From assembly GCF_014839805.1 (NCBI RefSeq), contig NC_051119.1, positions 10,285,245 to 10,349,244 on the forward strand: a stretch of 64,000 nucleotides of DNA. The letters are read 5' to 3'. Numbering within the stretch: position 1 is the stretch's first letter; each line of letters starts with the position of its first letter. Shown here in pieces: positions 1 through 12,515 of the stretch. The stretch comes from Manduca sexta. Taxonomy: Eukaryota > Arthropoda > Insecta > Lepidoptera > Sphingidae. A model generated the notes under the pieces. The model was not told the origin of the DNA and did no database searches. It saw only the letters and a program-made list of their open reading frames with translations. The position numbers were made by a program, and so were the translations under genes.

Positions 1-620
1 CAAAACTGTCACTCAATGGTCGTAACCATCTTGCCGGCCACATCCTACCTGGTGCTAATAATATGCTTACGAATATAAAGCACAAAATAATCATTTTAAA
101 ACTATTGTAGAGAAGACAAGCCAGGTAAACCGATTTTTACTACATACAATAAAACTATAGCAGGCCGATGTATATACATAATAGATATTTAAGAAAAACT
201 ATAATATGGGGGTTTTTAGTAGAGCAACAAACGCAAAAAAGAGTTATTAAATTTTTTGTCTGTTTATCTGTCTATTTCTACTGCATGGAATTTAATGCTG
301 TTTTCATCGATGTATTGCTAGAAGTATTGCTTTAAATATAGGCTCCATTTTATCCCGGGAAAATAGAAAGCCGGACTTTTATCCCGGACAAAACTTTTCC
401 ACGCGTGTGAAGCCCGAGCAAAGGCTATTTAACCAATAAACGTCAATAGATATTATCGTATTTTCTATAACATGAATAAGTATATTAGTCACTGATTAGC
501 ACTTCCTTCCAACCGCCTCCTATCCTACGCAAAAAATTTCTACATACTAAATTCACGAATAAAAATTATTCCTATAATTTCATAGCTTTGCGAATTAATT
601 TCTTTTATTTATTAATAAAC
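1..620. other. AT-rich intergenic, Helitron-like fragment
   Basis: No gene is seen. About 340-440 carries the 'tatcccggga...cttttccacgcg' wording that also occurs in the Helitron-like elements further on (for example 15.9 and 28.8 kb), so it is probably a degraded piece of that family. The rest is AT-rich with no recognisable structure. Confidence 0.4.
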
Positions 621-960
621 ATGAGTTCTAAGATTATATAGAGCGGATATTGGGAATATCACATACAAAAATTTTGCGTTTATGTAATTGTTACTCAATC
701 TCCTTTAAAATAGTAAAACATCAATGTAAAATACTTAATATTTAGCCCATATTAAAATTTGCACGATTTTAATGCGAATATTAGCATATTTTCTGTAAAT
801 ATATTATTTTTATATTAATATTTAAACCGCTGTGACATCTTGGCACACGGACATTACAAATAAGACAACGACTTATTACCATTTAATAATAATAATAATA
901 ATAATAATTGGAGCGAAAATGTGGCTTGGATGTCCGGTCTACAGCTAACTTTATACTTTA
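621..960 (+). repeat. Dispersed repeat family 5
   Basis: About 330 bp here resemble 22780-23105 and 40841-41165 in the two duplicated copies. Shared landmarks are 'gcgaatatta', 'tattttctgtaaatatatta', the near-palindrome 'tgtgacatcttg(g/t)cacacg' and 'gatgtccggtct'. The class is unknown; there is no coding capacity. A short (ATA)n tract at about 884-909 lies inside this copy only. Confidence 0.6.
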
Positions 961-2290
961 ATGTCTTTGTTAATAAAGCTTCAAACCAATTTAACCATTT
1001 GTAATCATAAATCAAAATCAATAATCTCCATGTGGTATTATTCTCACGGCACCTATTGTGGAAACACCCAATAGGCTACAACGAAGTATGAAACAATAAA
1101 TGCTATTGACAATAACGTCGCATTAATTCAAACTTTTATCGATATTATATCATTTCAAGGTTAAATATAAATTGTATCAATGATTCCTATTTGTGAAAAT
1201 TTATTCAAAAACGCTTAAATTAATAGTAATTTGTTTATATTGCTATAAATAACTTTATATGGCAAGTGTCGCCGCCTGTCGGACGCTTGGTGAAACTGTC
1301 ATCACATGATGCAAAACTATAGAATAGTGATGTTCTTGTGAATAAATAAAGTATATAAAAGTCTACTTTTGACAGCGTGTTATTTATTTATTTGGGAACA
1401 ATAACCTATTGTTTTACTTACTAAGGTAATGTATAATGTTTTATTGCTATTGTAATTGAAAGAATCTTTATATTTCTCTATTTAAATAAATACTCATTTT
1501 AGTATGTAATTTGTGAAAATAATAAAGTCTTAATAATAAGAATACCAAGTATATCGTATTTATTAAAATGCAATTTTCTAATTTCTTGCTCCAACAAAAA
1601 TGACTTTAATGACTTCATTTAAATAAACCACAATTTAATAAAAAAATAGATTTTATGTTTTCAACTGTCAAACAACATATAAAACACGTAATAAACAAAA
1701 ATAGAACTACAAAATTAATTTAAAATAAAAATTCTCTACATAAAAAAAACACAAAAAGTTACCTTTTTAAAAAAAAAAACATAACCCGTTACCTTTTTAA
1801 AATAAGAATGTTACAACACAAATTTCAAACACCCAAAAAGTTCCATCACAAAAAAGTATATACTCACTGACACAAATTCCAAATATTAGTGATATCCTCT
1901 TTAGTCGGTGGTTGGATGCGATCTGTTTCAATACACAATGCCAGTATGTGAGGCGACAGAGATAAACGCGAGACGCCATTACGTATCTTCATAGAGATCG
2001 ATGGCTATTTGACAGTCTCTTATGCAACTCTTGTATAGCAATTTATCCGATTCTAAATATATATGAAAAACAAATTCAACTAATCTGCCTTTACGTCTGC
2101 AACTCTTGTGAAGTGTTTTGATTTGCCTCTAAAGTTTTTCATTGGGGTTATGTACCTCAAATACAAGCCTTATAAGATCACTTCGTTGTCCATCTCTATG
2201 TCAAGGCGATTTTCCTCAGGGTCGCGTAGAGGTATAAGGTTAAATATATATCAAATACTCAGGTCTAAGGTATCTTACAATTATAAAACA
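961..2290. other. Unannotated AT-rich stretch
   Basis: I see no gene, exon-like frame, tRNA or recognisable repeat. Two 'acctttttaaaa' repeats about 37 bp apart occur near 1761-1800. Short frames here are chance frames. Confidence 0.5.
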
Positions 2291-2304
2291 ATAAACTTTT
2301 AAGT

Positions 2305-2637
2305 AAAAGCGGCGATAGCCTAGTTGGGTGTGGAACGGACTACCGAGACGAATGTCCGCAGGTTCAAATCCCAAGGGCACACACCTCTGACTTTTCTAAA
2401 AAAATCATGTGTGTATTCTTTGTGAATTTATCGTTCGCTTTAACGGTGAAGGAAAACATCGTGAGGAAACCTGCACATTTGAGAAGTTCTCTATAGGAAT
2501 TTCGAAGGTGTGTGAAGTCTACCAATCCGCACTAGGCCAGCGTGGTGGACTAAGGTCTAATCCCTCTCAGTAGTAGAGGAGGCCCGTGCTCAGCAGTGGG
2601 CAAGTATATAATACAGGGCTGATATTATTATTATATT
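2305..2637 (+). mobile_element. SINE-1, tRNA-derived, full length
   Basis: Full-length copy. The head has a Pol III A box (tagcctagttgg) and B box (ggttcaaatcc); the body contains 'aacggtgaaggaaaacatcg' and the tail ends in 'gggctgatattattatt'. A perfect 14-bp target-site duplication, ataaacttttaagt, flanks it at 2291-2304 and 2638-2651, which shows a LINE-mobilised insertion that is not very old. The same family recurs at 8.7, 12.5, 18.5, 26.5, 35.2, 39.2, 44.5 and 51.7 kb. Confidence 0.9.
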
Positions 2638-2651
2638 ATAAACTTTTAAGT

Positions 2652-3201
2652 CAGCAGAATAATAAGATATTACGGTTTATGGTGCATATTTTGCGATTTC
2701 ACTGGGAAAGGGGAAGTATAAGAAAGGTATTTCAAACCTATATATAATAACTTACCGTTGACCTAGAATAATAAAATTTGGATACAAGCAATGTTATAGC
2801 ACAAGTAAAGGAAAACAGGTAAAAACCATTATGTACTTTAATTTCAACATACATTATAAACAATAGATAATAAATAGGATAACTAGCTCTGGTGAACTAT
2901 TGCCAATCATCTATTTCTATCACAATGATAGCTATAAAGATACGTAATAGAGTCTGGGACGCGAACATCGTGACTCCACGATTCGCGGGTGAGATGTCGA
3001 CGCACTCGCTAAACGACGTGAAATAAACGAATCTATCACGATTGATATGTCGATAGGCGAAAATAGAGACAATTTATTCAATTGTTATTTGGTACTAAAG
3101 TTTCTGGCCCTCTTAGCCCTTTGGCAACATATTGTTTACACGAAGGCCATAGGATCCAATTTCAGGGATCTTAGACAAAATGCCTTTAAATAATTAATTA
3201 T
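2652..3201. other. Unannotated stretch
   Basis: No gene or familiar repeat is recognised. It is ordinary AT-rich sequence with one slightly GC-richer patch near 2960-3010. Confidence 0.4.
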
Positions 3202-3325
3202 ATTAGCTATAGGTTACCAATTACATACGTACAATTTAAAATGGTGATTTTAGATACATCAAAATTTACTGAATTAAACCGAGTTGTTTTAAATACTGGC
3301 AGTAGGTCTCTCATATGTGAGAGTC
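3202..3325 (+). repeat. Direct repeat, left copy (124 bp)
   Basis: Matches 4327-4450 over exactly 124 bp with about four substitutions and no gaps. Its last ~30 bp (ggcagtaggtctctcatatg) are the beginning of repeat family 3, which continues only after the right copy. Confidence 0.85.
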
Positions 3326-3354
3326 TCTATATAATTGTGCTCTAAAATAGGTTA

Positions 3355-3590
3355 GTTTTGCTGGTGGTAGGATATATTTTATATCCGCCCGGATAGCAAC
3401 CACCGTATGCAAGATGTTAAACCCGCCATAGTGGCCCTCCTAAGCTTGTCGCGTTCCGGTATCAGCCTGTGTATATCCAGTGCCAACAGGCCGACATAAT
3501 TGTGTCTCTCGTCAGTCGACATTTTACTGGACTCCACTCCACTTACCATCAGGTGCAGAGGGATCAAATAACCGTGTCCATAAAAAATAC
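3355..3590 (+). repeat. Dispersed repeat family 4
   Basis: Begins 'ggtggtaggatatatttta' and ends in a short A-rich tail. Related copies are at 6028-6265 (+), 6620-6775 (-), 33305-33512 (-) and 49800-50017 (-). Landmarks are 'cagcctgtgtatatcc', 'caacaggcc', 'cataattgtgtc' and 'ggactccactccacttacca'. It looks like a SINE or short LINE tail; there is no coding sequence. Confidence 0.7.
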
Positions 3591-3889
3591 TGAAGTCTAC
3601 TTTAATATAAAATTACTAGTGTTCGAGATAGATCAGTTGCATCAGATAGTAGAGTGCAGCAGTTGCGACTCTGCTTACCGATTCGGGAATAAAAGGCGTC
3701 AGTGTGTGAAATAGCAGGGAATAATTAGTAAGCGTATTAATGTAGTTAATGAACGAGTGCATGTTAATTTAACTGCGCACTGGGAGGCCTCGGCAATACG
3801 AGATCAGCTTTGCTTAAACAACAAATGAGAAGAGTAAATTTTTCACTTAGCTAATTTAACAATCATAATTTAGATTGCAGGCCAAGAAC

Positions 3890-4140
3890 TAACTTAACGA
3901 AATAAAATTAGTTTTCGGATTTTATTGTGGTGTTTCTTAATATTTTGGTAACATTTGCGTAAACATAAGAAATCATTGATAGCATAGTTAGGAGAAGAAG
4001 GTTCTGCCAAGACATCTCAACAACACCTCAGTCCCCCCCGTGACCATAAAAGCTGCAAAGTCTTCGAAACGTCGAGAGAAAACTAAAACATAAAAAATCG
4101 CGATAGAATCCGAAAATTTGTTTAATTTCAAGGGAGAAAA
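3890..4140. repeat. Repeat with inverted ends
   Basis: The ends 'ttcggattttattg' and 'cgatagaatccgaa' are imperfect inverted complements. The inner part carries 'gcaaagtcttcgaaacgtcg', which recurs near 14.2 kb and, in the other orientation, near 31.1 and 47.9 kb ('cgacgtttcgaagactttgc'). It is probably a MITE-like family of unknown class. Confidence 0.5.
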
Positions 4141-4326
4141 TGATGATATAAAAACCTGTGTGTAAACCGCAATCTATATAAACTATGCTGCGTTCTATGT
4201 GCATTTTTGTAAGCTATGCAAGCTAAGAATAGCACTAGACATTAGATTAGAATCAATTAGTAGCTTAGTTCTCGATTCAACTTGCTTAAAAACTTATACA
4301 ACTAAACCAAAGATAGATCTCATTAG

Positions 4327-4450
4327 ATTAGCTATAGGTAACCAATTACATACGTACAATTTAAAATGGTGATTTTAGATACATCAAAATTTACTGAATT
4401 AAACCGAGTTGTTTTAAATACTGGTGGTAGGTCTCTCATATGTAAGAGTC
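4327..4450 (+). repeat. Direct repeat, right copy (124 bp)
   Basis: Partner of 3202-3325. Here the sequence runs straight on into a full copy of repeat family 3. Confidence 0.85.
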
Positions 4451-4730
4451 CACCTGGGTACCACCGCAATGTCTATTTCTGTCACCAAGCAACAGTTTGC
4501 AGGCACTGTTGTGTTCCGGTTTGAAGGACATTGTAGCCAGTGTAACTACTGGACATAATGAGACTTAACATCTCATGTCTCAGGATGACGAGCGCTGTGG
4601 AATACCAAACAATAATTTGTATTTCAAGGTGTTGGATGGTGTTTCTACTGTTTGTGGGCGGTCGAACCGCTTAACATCAGGCAAACGGCAAGCTCGTCTC
4701 GTCATTCAAGCAGCAATAAAAAAAATCTGG
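4419..4730 (+). repeat. Repeat family 3, complete copy
   Basis: Starts 'actggtggtaggtctctcat', passes 'ttgaaggacattgtagccag' and 'catctcatgtctcaggatg', and ends 'ggcaagctcgtctcgtc' with an A-rich tail. Other copies: 7608-7740 (fragment), 14505-14985, 20046-20695, and minus-strand copies at 33541-33720 and 50045-50215. A SINE-like non-coding retroelement is the likeliest class. Confidence 0.75.
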
Positions 4731-4740
4731 TTAAATAATA

Positions 4741-6027
4741 TTACAAGCGTTAAACCATAATATTGTGGTAATAACATTTCAATGAAAGAAAATAATTGTT
4801 TAACTGAATAAAAAATCTGTTATGATGAGCGATTTTTTGACCTTAACCTGACTATACGTATGTTAGCCCGATAAGGGTCAGCTTATACAAACACACTGGA
4901 CTTTTTGGGTGAGCGCTCTAGGCGCTCGCAACCCTTGAAAATTAAGCGACCTAAGGGTAACCGACTAACGGGGTACGAACCTCGGCTCAGGATGATCACT
5001 GGAAGAAGATGATACAAGGGTAAGGAGACATTAGCTAATTATGGTAATTATAATATTATATATATTTTTTTATTTCTGTAACAAAAAGCATAACACATAA
5101 CACAATCATTACATAATAATAATACTTAAGCACTAAATTAAATTAAGACTAGATTGTCTTCCTTAAACCTATGCCCTACTTGATATTAAATTACGAATCG
5201 ACTCTACAAGAAACAATTAACATTAACATCTGCTTTTTATATTTAAACGTGAACAAATTGCTAATTTGTTTACAATATAATGCCATAATAGAGTGAACAA
5301 TATTCTCCTAATATTTTTTTATCTCAGCCATTCCCAATTCCTATTCAATGAATCAAATAAACATGGCGAAAAACTCCACTCTATGAATCAGTTTTCGGTG
5401 GAAATATTTGGTCTGTAAATTAAATGTTACGTGTAAAGTCCATTGTCCTTGTTTACAAGCGATGACAGCCGCTAAAGATTTGTTTGTTGACTGATAACGA
5501 TCGCCGACTGCTATTTTTATGTCAGACAACTCAGATATGAACGACTCTCTTCTTAGATATAGACTAAGTATCGCAGAGAGGGCGTTTTTGAAGATGGAAG
5601 AAGTTGTTCGAAGCGCCTTATGACGGTAGGCAAGTGGATTATTATTTGGAGATTAACTCATAACTCTTAAAATATTAGCGGAACTTACCAAAGATTACAA
5701 TTAAAAGTTCGCTCGTCACCTTTACGGTAGATGTTAAGTACCACAACGCTCAGTAAACTTCGGTAACAATTTCATGTGGAACCCTTCTGTGATATTCACA
5801 GCTTCTATAATCAGTTGTGTTCGGCGTTAAGAATAATAACTAAGCAAAGTCTAAAGCAAGGCCAAGGAATACGCTGAGAACATATTTTTTATTGTCTCTG
5901 AGGCGTAAAATAGTACAATAATATCAAACTTTGCCTTCACAAAAGCTTTCACCCGAGAGTGTATAAACATAAAAAGCATAATAATATTATCTTTTTATAA
6001 AACGCGCCATAATTGTTTTTTACTTGT
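4741..6027. other. Unannotated stretch
   Basis: No gene or known repeat is recognised. A less AT-rich patch lies at about 4900-5020. Confidence 0.4.
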
Positions 6028-6265
6028 TGGTGGTAGGATATATTTTATATCCGACCGGACAGCGACCGTACACAAGACGTTAAAATCCACCATAGTGGCC
6101 CACGTAAGTGTGTCGCGTTCCGGGATCAGCCTGTGTATATCCGGCTCCAACAGGCCGGCATAATTGTGTCGATTGCCGACAGGCACTCATCTCTTGACAT
6201 CCTATCAATCTATTGGACCCCACTCTACTTATAGGGGGATTAAATCGCCGTGCCGAATAAAAAAA
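6028..6265 (+). repeat. Dispersed repeat family 4
   Basis: Same family as 3355-3590, beginning 'ggtggtaggatatatttta' and ending with an A-rich tail. The frame here is only a translation of the repeat. Confidence 0.7.
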
Positions 6266-6511
6266 CCTAAGAATAAAGCTTTATTATTGTTGTAATAATT
6301 AAAGTCGTGTACGTCCGAGATGAAGTTATTATTGCACATATTGTAACTATTTTGTATATTACACATGACGGCCATAAAAATAAATATTAATATTACACAC
6401 TATTCCAATATTTTCATAACATTATTTCAAACTCAATAAGTAAGTTACATAGTAGTTAATATTCTTTTTGTCATCTAATTCTTACGCAAAGAATACTTAA
6501 TCTAGAAAGTA

Positions 6512-6616
<105 letters not shown>

Positions 6617-6619
6617 CGT

Positions 6620-6775
6620 AAATTTATATCTACACCTGATGGTAGAGTAGGGTCCAATAGAATGTCGAATGACGTGTGATGATTACCCCTCAACACAATT
6701 ATGCCGGCCTGTTGGAACCAGATATACACAGTCTGATCCCGGAATGCGACACACTTACGTGGATCACTATGGTAT
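6620..6775 (-). repeat. Dispersed repeat family 4, partial
   Basis: Reverse complement of the 3' part of family 4: 'acctgatggtagagtagggt', 'caattatgccggcctgttgg', 'cagtctgatcccggaatgcg'. The 5' part is missing. Confidence 0.7.
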
Positions 6776-7607
6776 TTATTTTAGTTAACATATGCTCGAA
6801 GAATATAAAATAATATTGAATTAAGTATTACATTTAAAAAGCTAAATTATTTTCTAAAATAGTGTTCATACAATAATTTTGGAAATGACAGTCGAATAGT
6901 GTTCCAAATTCCGTGTATTATTTCTTAGGCGCAAACAATTAACAGGTCTTTTTTTTAAATTAGAGATATTTTTTTTACTTTTACCAAAACATTTACTTGA
7001 GGTAAGAACAAAATTAAAATTTAATTTTATGCAGAAATTGACTACTCTTTTAATACTCTTTGTCGTGTGACAAAACAATGATAAGGTATCAGATTCAACC
7101 AGAGAATGATAAACAAACGCTACTCTTTGTTTTATGTGATGAAACTACGTGTGATTAGGCGAAAAAGATTCTTAAAAATTTATTCATTATAATTTAGGTA
7201 CTGTGTAGTTTGTAGAACATTTTGGTCAAATATTTGAAAGTATGGACACAAAAGTGATGAAATGCAATTTAAATTTAAAAATTAAATACTGGCGAGGTCA
7301 TAGATTCCCATATAATGTATAACTTTTCCCGAAATGGAATTTGCACCCGTTATGGGAATCGTTCTATAACATGAGATAGAAAAGTGTGTAGTCCAGGTGA
7401 ATTGTAGAAAGGTAATCTCCCCTGCCTACCCTGATGATGATATAGGCGTGACCTTATAATCAGTCTAACGGAAAGTTTGCAATCATTCATCTTGACAGAT
7501 GTGATACGTCAATTGATTAGTCCTCGCCGGGGTCGATGACCTACCAGGATATCTTATACGGGCGCTGTCCGCTCAATAAATAGATCACTAATATCCTGTC
7601 AAAGTTA
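6776..7607. other. Unannotated stretch
   Basis: AT-rich with no recognised gene or repeat. Confidence 0.4.
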
Positions 7608-7740
7608 AATGATAGCTCTCATATGCAAGTCTAGTTAGCACCTACTACAGTTTTGTATATTTTTTCGCCAAGCAGCGATATGCATTGTGCAGGCATTATT
7701 TAGGTCCTGTTTGAAGGACATTGTAATGTATATGAGTACT
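7608..7740 (+). repeat. Repeat family 3, diverged left half
   Basis: Recognisable by 'agctctcatatgcaagtc', 'cgccaagcagcgatatgc' and 'tttgaaggacattgta'. The right half is absent. Confidence 0.5.
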
Positions 7741-8487
7741 ATGAAAGATAATAATAAACTTCATAATGTTATTATGTAGGTGTGTTAAAAGCAACGTAGA
7801 TCTTTTTCTTTTTCCGTTCATGCAAAATGTTATTGGAAACTAAATTATGAATTGGTTAGCTACAGTATTAAATTGTTTTGCTATTGTTCAATAGATGTCA
7901 CTGCTATAAAATTATTTCTTAAATTATTGAGTATGCTATTGGACGTCAGATGTCGCTACACGTTCACAGAGTAATTATAAAATTAATTTCTTTTCCTCTG
8001 TAAAATTAAAGAAAAAAAAATTACAATTAGGACTTAAGTTAATACATGTGGCTTTATAATATGGCATTTTGTTGGATCTATCTTCTTCTGATTCTTCGAC
8101 GATGATAAATGCAAAGACTGCTGATCGAATTTCAATGAAATTTGACATACTGATAGACTTTGTCCTAAATTAAGACAACATACGATTTAAATAAAGTCAC
8201 TGTATTACATATATTCCGGCTAAAGATTTCACGTCGGCGGAGCTACAAGCAATACTTAGTATTTAGGATCTATTTTACAATGTTCGTCCGCCGCCGAATA
8301 TATCTAATTCTCAAAACGGATAAGACAGTTAATAGGTTAACAGATTACTGCTTAAATTATTATATTAGTACTCATGAATTTATAAGTATAACGGTAAAAA
8401 ATTCAACCCACAAGTTTCTACGTACTAGCTTCCCTACAAACGTTACTTACCATACACGGCAGTACTATACAATAAATCAGTTCCTCA
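7741..8487. other. Unannotated stretch
   Basis: No gene or repeat is recognised. The small frames are not supported by any motif or splice context. Confidence 0.4.
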
Positions 8488-8600
8488 AAGCTTTCGGCAC
8501 GACAGCCTTCGCAGTGCGTAGCCATAGGGACGCAGTAATTAGCTAACTTTAAGATTATAACTTTACTTCAGTTGTCTATTAGATAAATCTAAACAAAGCC
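8488..8600 (+). mobile_element. Fragment of the 17.9-kb MITE family
   Basis: 'cagccttcgcagtgcgtag', 'catagggacgcagtaatt' and 'gataaatctaaacaaagc' line up with the interior of the MITE at 17947-18184. The long terminal inverted repeats are missing. Confidence 0.6.
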
Positions 8601-8619
8601 AAAAAAAAAACTATGAAAT

Positions 8620-9215
8620 GCCGATACCTATGCGTTCGGGTGCGCTGTGCGTCAGTGGTGAAAGGTCCGATTCCTGTCGGCTTCCCTTTATTAAGAATTT
8701 AATTATCATTAGAACGATTTGCAGACCGCATTTATGCATATAACGGTGAAGGAAAACATCGTGAGGAAACCTGCATATCTGAGAAGTTCTCTGTAGGAAT
8801 TTCGCGGGTGTGTGTAGTCTACCAATCCGCACTAGGCCAGCGTGGTGGACTAAGGTCTAATCCCTCTCAGTAGTAGAGGAGGCCCGTGCTCAGCAGTGGG
8901 CAAGTGTATAATACAGGGCTGATATTATTATTATTATTATTTATGCATATAAGTGCCTCGGGTACAGCTAAAAATCTGGGGTACAGCTGAAAATCAATGC
9001 TGTTTAACAGCGTATACTGCGCTGACAACCCTTCTATCAGACTTCATGGAATATATCCGTTATATGCCTAATATTGTTAACTGTGTGTGTGTGTGTGTTT
9101 TTTATACTTTTTTTTGTTATTATGTGTGTGTAGAAAAATAAATGGTTTAAATATATTGTGTCGAATTCCCTTTTGGAAAACTTCACCTTTCGCCACTGCT
9201 ATGCGTCCTCATAGT
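8620..9215 (+). repeat. Dispersed repeat family 6, split by a SINE
   Basis: 'gtggtgaaaggtccgattcc', 'gtcggcttccctttatta', 'gcagaccgcatttatgcat', then (after the SINE) 'tgtgtcgaattcccttttgg' and 'cttcacctttcgccactgct'. Related blocks are at 37840-38160, 54360-54670 and 59335-59520. The class is unknown. A SINE-1 copy sits in the middle. Confidence 0.6.
8744..8938 (+). mobile_element. SINE-1, 5'-truncated
   Basis: Starts at 'cggtgaaggaaaacatcgtg', so the tRNA-like head is lost, and ends with the (ATT)n tail. A 14-bp target-site duplication, atttatgcatataa, lies at 8730-8743 and 8939-8952. This is 5' truncation on insertion, nested in repeat family 6. Confidence 0.85.
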
Positions 9216-10395
9216 GATGTTTATGAATACGGGGAAAAGCGTCTTAGACAGCGTAATAGAAACAGAAGAGGTCACTTAACCCGTCCAGTCTATTTATCTA
9301 ACATATACACATTCCTCAAACTGACATTTAATCCAATATGACCAATTAAAACTACAAAAGAATTAACCACTCAATTTGATTCGAATTCTTTTTGGCGCGA
9401 AATTTAATTACCGCACCGCAAGATGGCGCTAATCCGTGACACGCGCCGTAACAATTTCCCATGTGGGGTGGATATCGTTTTTAAATTATTTGGTTTTGAC
9501 GTTTAGATGATATTTTTCACCCCTTTTATTACGGGGGTTGGTTTGCGTGGCTAGTTTTATTTTGCGGAAAACGGGTTGAAGGATTGGTGCACGATACTTT
9601 GTTGAAGTTTCGTATAAGATTTTTCACTTGATACTTGATAGGTATTAATTTTTATAAGCCAGAATTCCAACGAATATGTTTTACCCAAAAAACACATTTT
9701 TGATATATTCATTCGCGAATGGAACCGCAATCAAAAACTAGAGTTACTAGTATTAGGTATAATCTAGATTACTATAATTGAGCTCGCGACGATTTCTGCC
9801 AAAAAAAAATACTCATCCGTTCAAATATTCTGATCATTCAATTCAACCATAAGTTCTAAAAATACATTCCACATAATAGTTTATATTATCAACTCTTTAG
9901 TTGAAACTGGCTGAAAATCAAACGCGCCACAAAAAATTAAAAAGTATTTTTTTTTCATATTTGAAATACTTTCAACAGTGTTCGATTGCGTTTAAATTCC
10001 GAATTCAATATTTGATTCGTTAAAAAATACGCAATTGACGTGACAAATCGCGCTTTGAAAAATGTGTTATTGATATTGAATGTATTTTTAACATAAACTA
10101 ATAAAATTATAGTTATAGAAGAGACACTAGATGAAAAACAAAGGACCTGCGATGCTTTCTGCCAAATATGTGAAAAATAGAAAGCCTGGTTCGCGAGTTT
10201 CAAGTAAATATCATTTGATTGATATAGTATTAAATGTTATTAGCGCCAGAGACTTTCCCGCCCTCACACCCACCAGTACAGCTCCTGTAAGCCAGGATTA
10301 GCAGTGGCACTTATTATGACACCGAGCAGTGAAGCTCGGCGAGTCTCAAGGAAAACTAATTTGTCATTATTAGCACACACATTATCGCGTCCTTA
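9216..10395. other. Unannotated stretch
   Basis: No gene or known repeat is recognised. A somewhat GC-richer part lies at 9395-9480. Confidence 0.4.
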
Positions 10396-10560
10396 TTTAT
10401 CCGAAGGGGTAGGCAGAGGCACAACTACTGACAGGGTATGAGACTATTGCCATATTATAATTCACTAGAACCAAATTCCATACTCCGTGCTGATAAGGGA
10501 TAGAAAAACATAATATCACTTTTCCCTAACCGCGATTCGAACTTAACGCCTCCTACACCA
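10396..10560 (-). mobile_element. SINE-2a fragment
   Basis: 'ccgaaggggtaggcagagg', 'gtatgagactattgcc', 'gtgctgataagggatag' and a B-box-like 'cgcgattcgaact' match the SINE-2a copy at 13705-14010. It is diverged, with no clear target-site duplication. Confidence 0.55.
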
Positions 10561-12501
10561 TGTAAAACTGATGGCCTATGGAATAGTGCTTGGTCACAAT
10601 ATCATAGGTAATTTGCAATGTGTCCAGCTAAATTGATACCTATTTTAATATAAATAAGGATTATTCTCAGGCTATGTTGAAATCGATAAATGTTTTTAAA
10701 ATCTTAAGCATTTCATTTCTTGTACCTTACTGAATGATCTAAAACCTCACCTTTACTATATCTTTAAGCGAAAGATAAAAAAGAAAAACATAACAAACGC
10801 AAGCGGAAATCTCAAATTGGATTGCCAAAGAGCAACGAGAGGGATGCATATATAATTTTTCACACGTTAGAAAGAGATAAATATACTCTCGAGACCACAA
10901 AGGGAGTAATTGTAGACAAAAGAGACTGGAAAAGACATGCCCCTTAACAAGATTTCTATCTGTGAGTGTTTTGCCTTAAGGATGTTCGAACAAACTTTGT
11001 TTTGCAGCCAACTAATCTGCACAATATTTTATTTCCTCGCAATTCGGTTTATATTCGCACGGAATTTATTTCGCAATGTAGCAATTAAATTTGTCGTATT
11101 TTAAACAGACTGAAGGCACGTCGCGCGTTAAACAAGATTCTGTCAAAGTATTATTTTAGTCCAGTTTGTGGTGACCTGTGGAGTCATATGATCATTTTAT
11201 ATGTAGGGGTCAAGTATCGGTGGACGCTTTGTAAGAATGTTTGACGTAAGTTTGCATGCGAAATTTCGTATGGAAACGCTAAATGATCAAATAAGTTATA
11301 ATATGGGTTCAATTATTCTATATGTACTTACGTACAAAGTTTATTATTACATGCTTTGTTATAATTACCTACTTCATGGCGTTCGGTGACAAATTAAAAT
11401 TTATCTTCATACATTTGTTAATTTAATTAACTAGCTTTCCCAGCATTTATTTAGGCACCGACTGCAAAATTGGTATCCAGTATATACCAGTTATGTTAAA
11501 TAACTTTTTTGGTTTTTGGTGGTTTTTGAAGGCGGTTTAAATTTTTGTATTTTTTTTTTTTTTTTTGTTTTAGTTAGAAATAGTCTGTCTCAATGGCGTC
11601 TCAATGGTGTCTCTAATTGTGTTTCGCTCACAATACGATTATCGCGCTGAGGTATTACACCTCTGCCTACACCTGAAAAGGGAGAAGGTGTTATGCTGTA
11701 AGTAAGTAAGAGGTAGATACAAAAACAAAATATATCTAAAAACGTCACAAGGTTTAAAACCAAACTACTGAAGCGATTTTGCATAAAATCATTGAGACCA
11801 ATCTCGAGGTATATTATTTAAAAAAAAAAGAAACATTTTTTTCATAAATGACCGAGTTCTGAAGTATTAACCTCAGTTATACAAGTTACTATATAACAAA
11901 AAGCAATAATTATAAAGCCATACATATAACATACAAATCTTCTAAATATACAAATTCGCAAATTACATTTATTAATTACCATCTAAAATCCACATTACCT
12001 TACATCCAAACCCTGCACACTACAGACCAGGGGAAAAAAACCTTTCCAAATGACACCATTAACGAAACGGCTCAAGAATTCCGCGACATTTACAGTAAGC
12101 GATCAAAATATTTAAGATATTATTGTCCCCTTTCCCCTGTGCGTGATGGACGACCCCTGGCTTGGTATGTTAGGGTTGACAATTACTGACAGAGGATATC
12201 ATTTTTAAAGGGTAAATTTAAATTATAAAATCTACCACGCGTCTAGCATTTAAAATGAGTCAGACAATAGCTACTGGATAGTGAAAAAATCGCCTTGATA
12301 ACAGTATATTATATGAGTATTTCAAAACAAATGTATGTAACGAAATAGTTTTTAAGAAATATTGTTATGAAGTTTGCTGCCTCATACTTATATCTTATTC
12401 TTGTCTTAATCAAATCATTTTATTAAACAATATTATACTTATTAGAATTCATGTATTAAGTGAACGGTCTATCAAATAATACTGAGTATATATAATGTAG
12501 G
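10561..12501. other. Unannotated stretch
   Basis: AT-rich, with a long T run near 11550-11566. No gene, tRNA or repeat is recognised. Confidence 0.4.
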
Positions 12502-12515
12502 TATGTATTAATTGA

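Noticed and set aside
3202..4450. The 124-bp direct repeats as LTRs of a small retrotransposon
   Set aside because: They lack TG...CA ends, a primer-binding site, a polypurine tract and a flanking 4-6 bp duplication.
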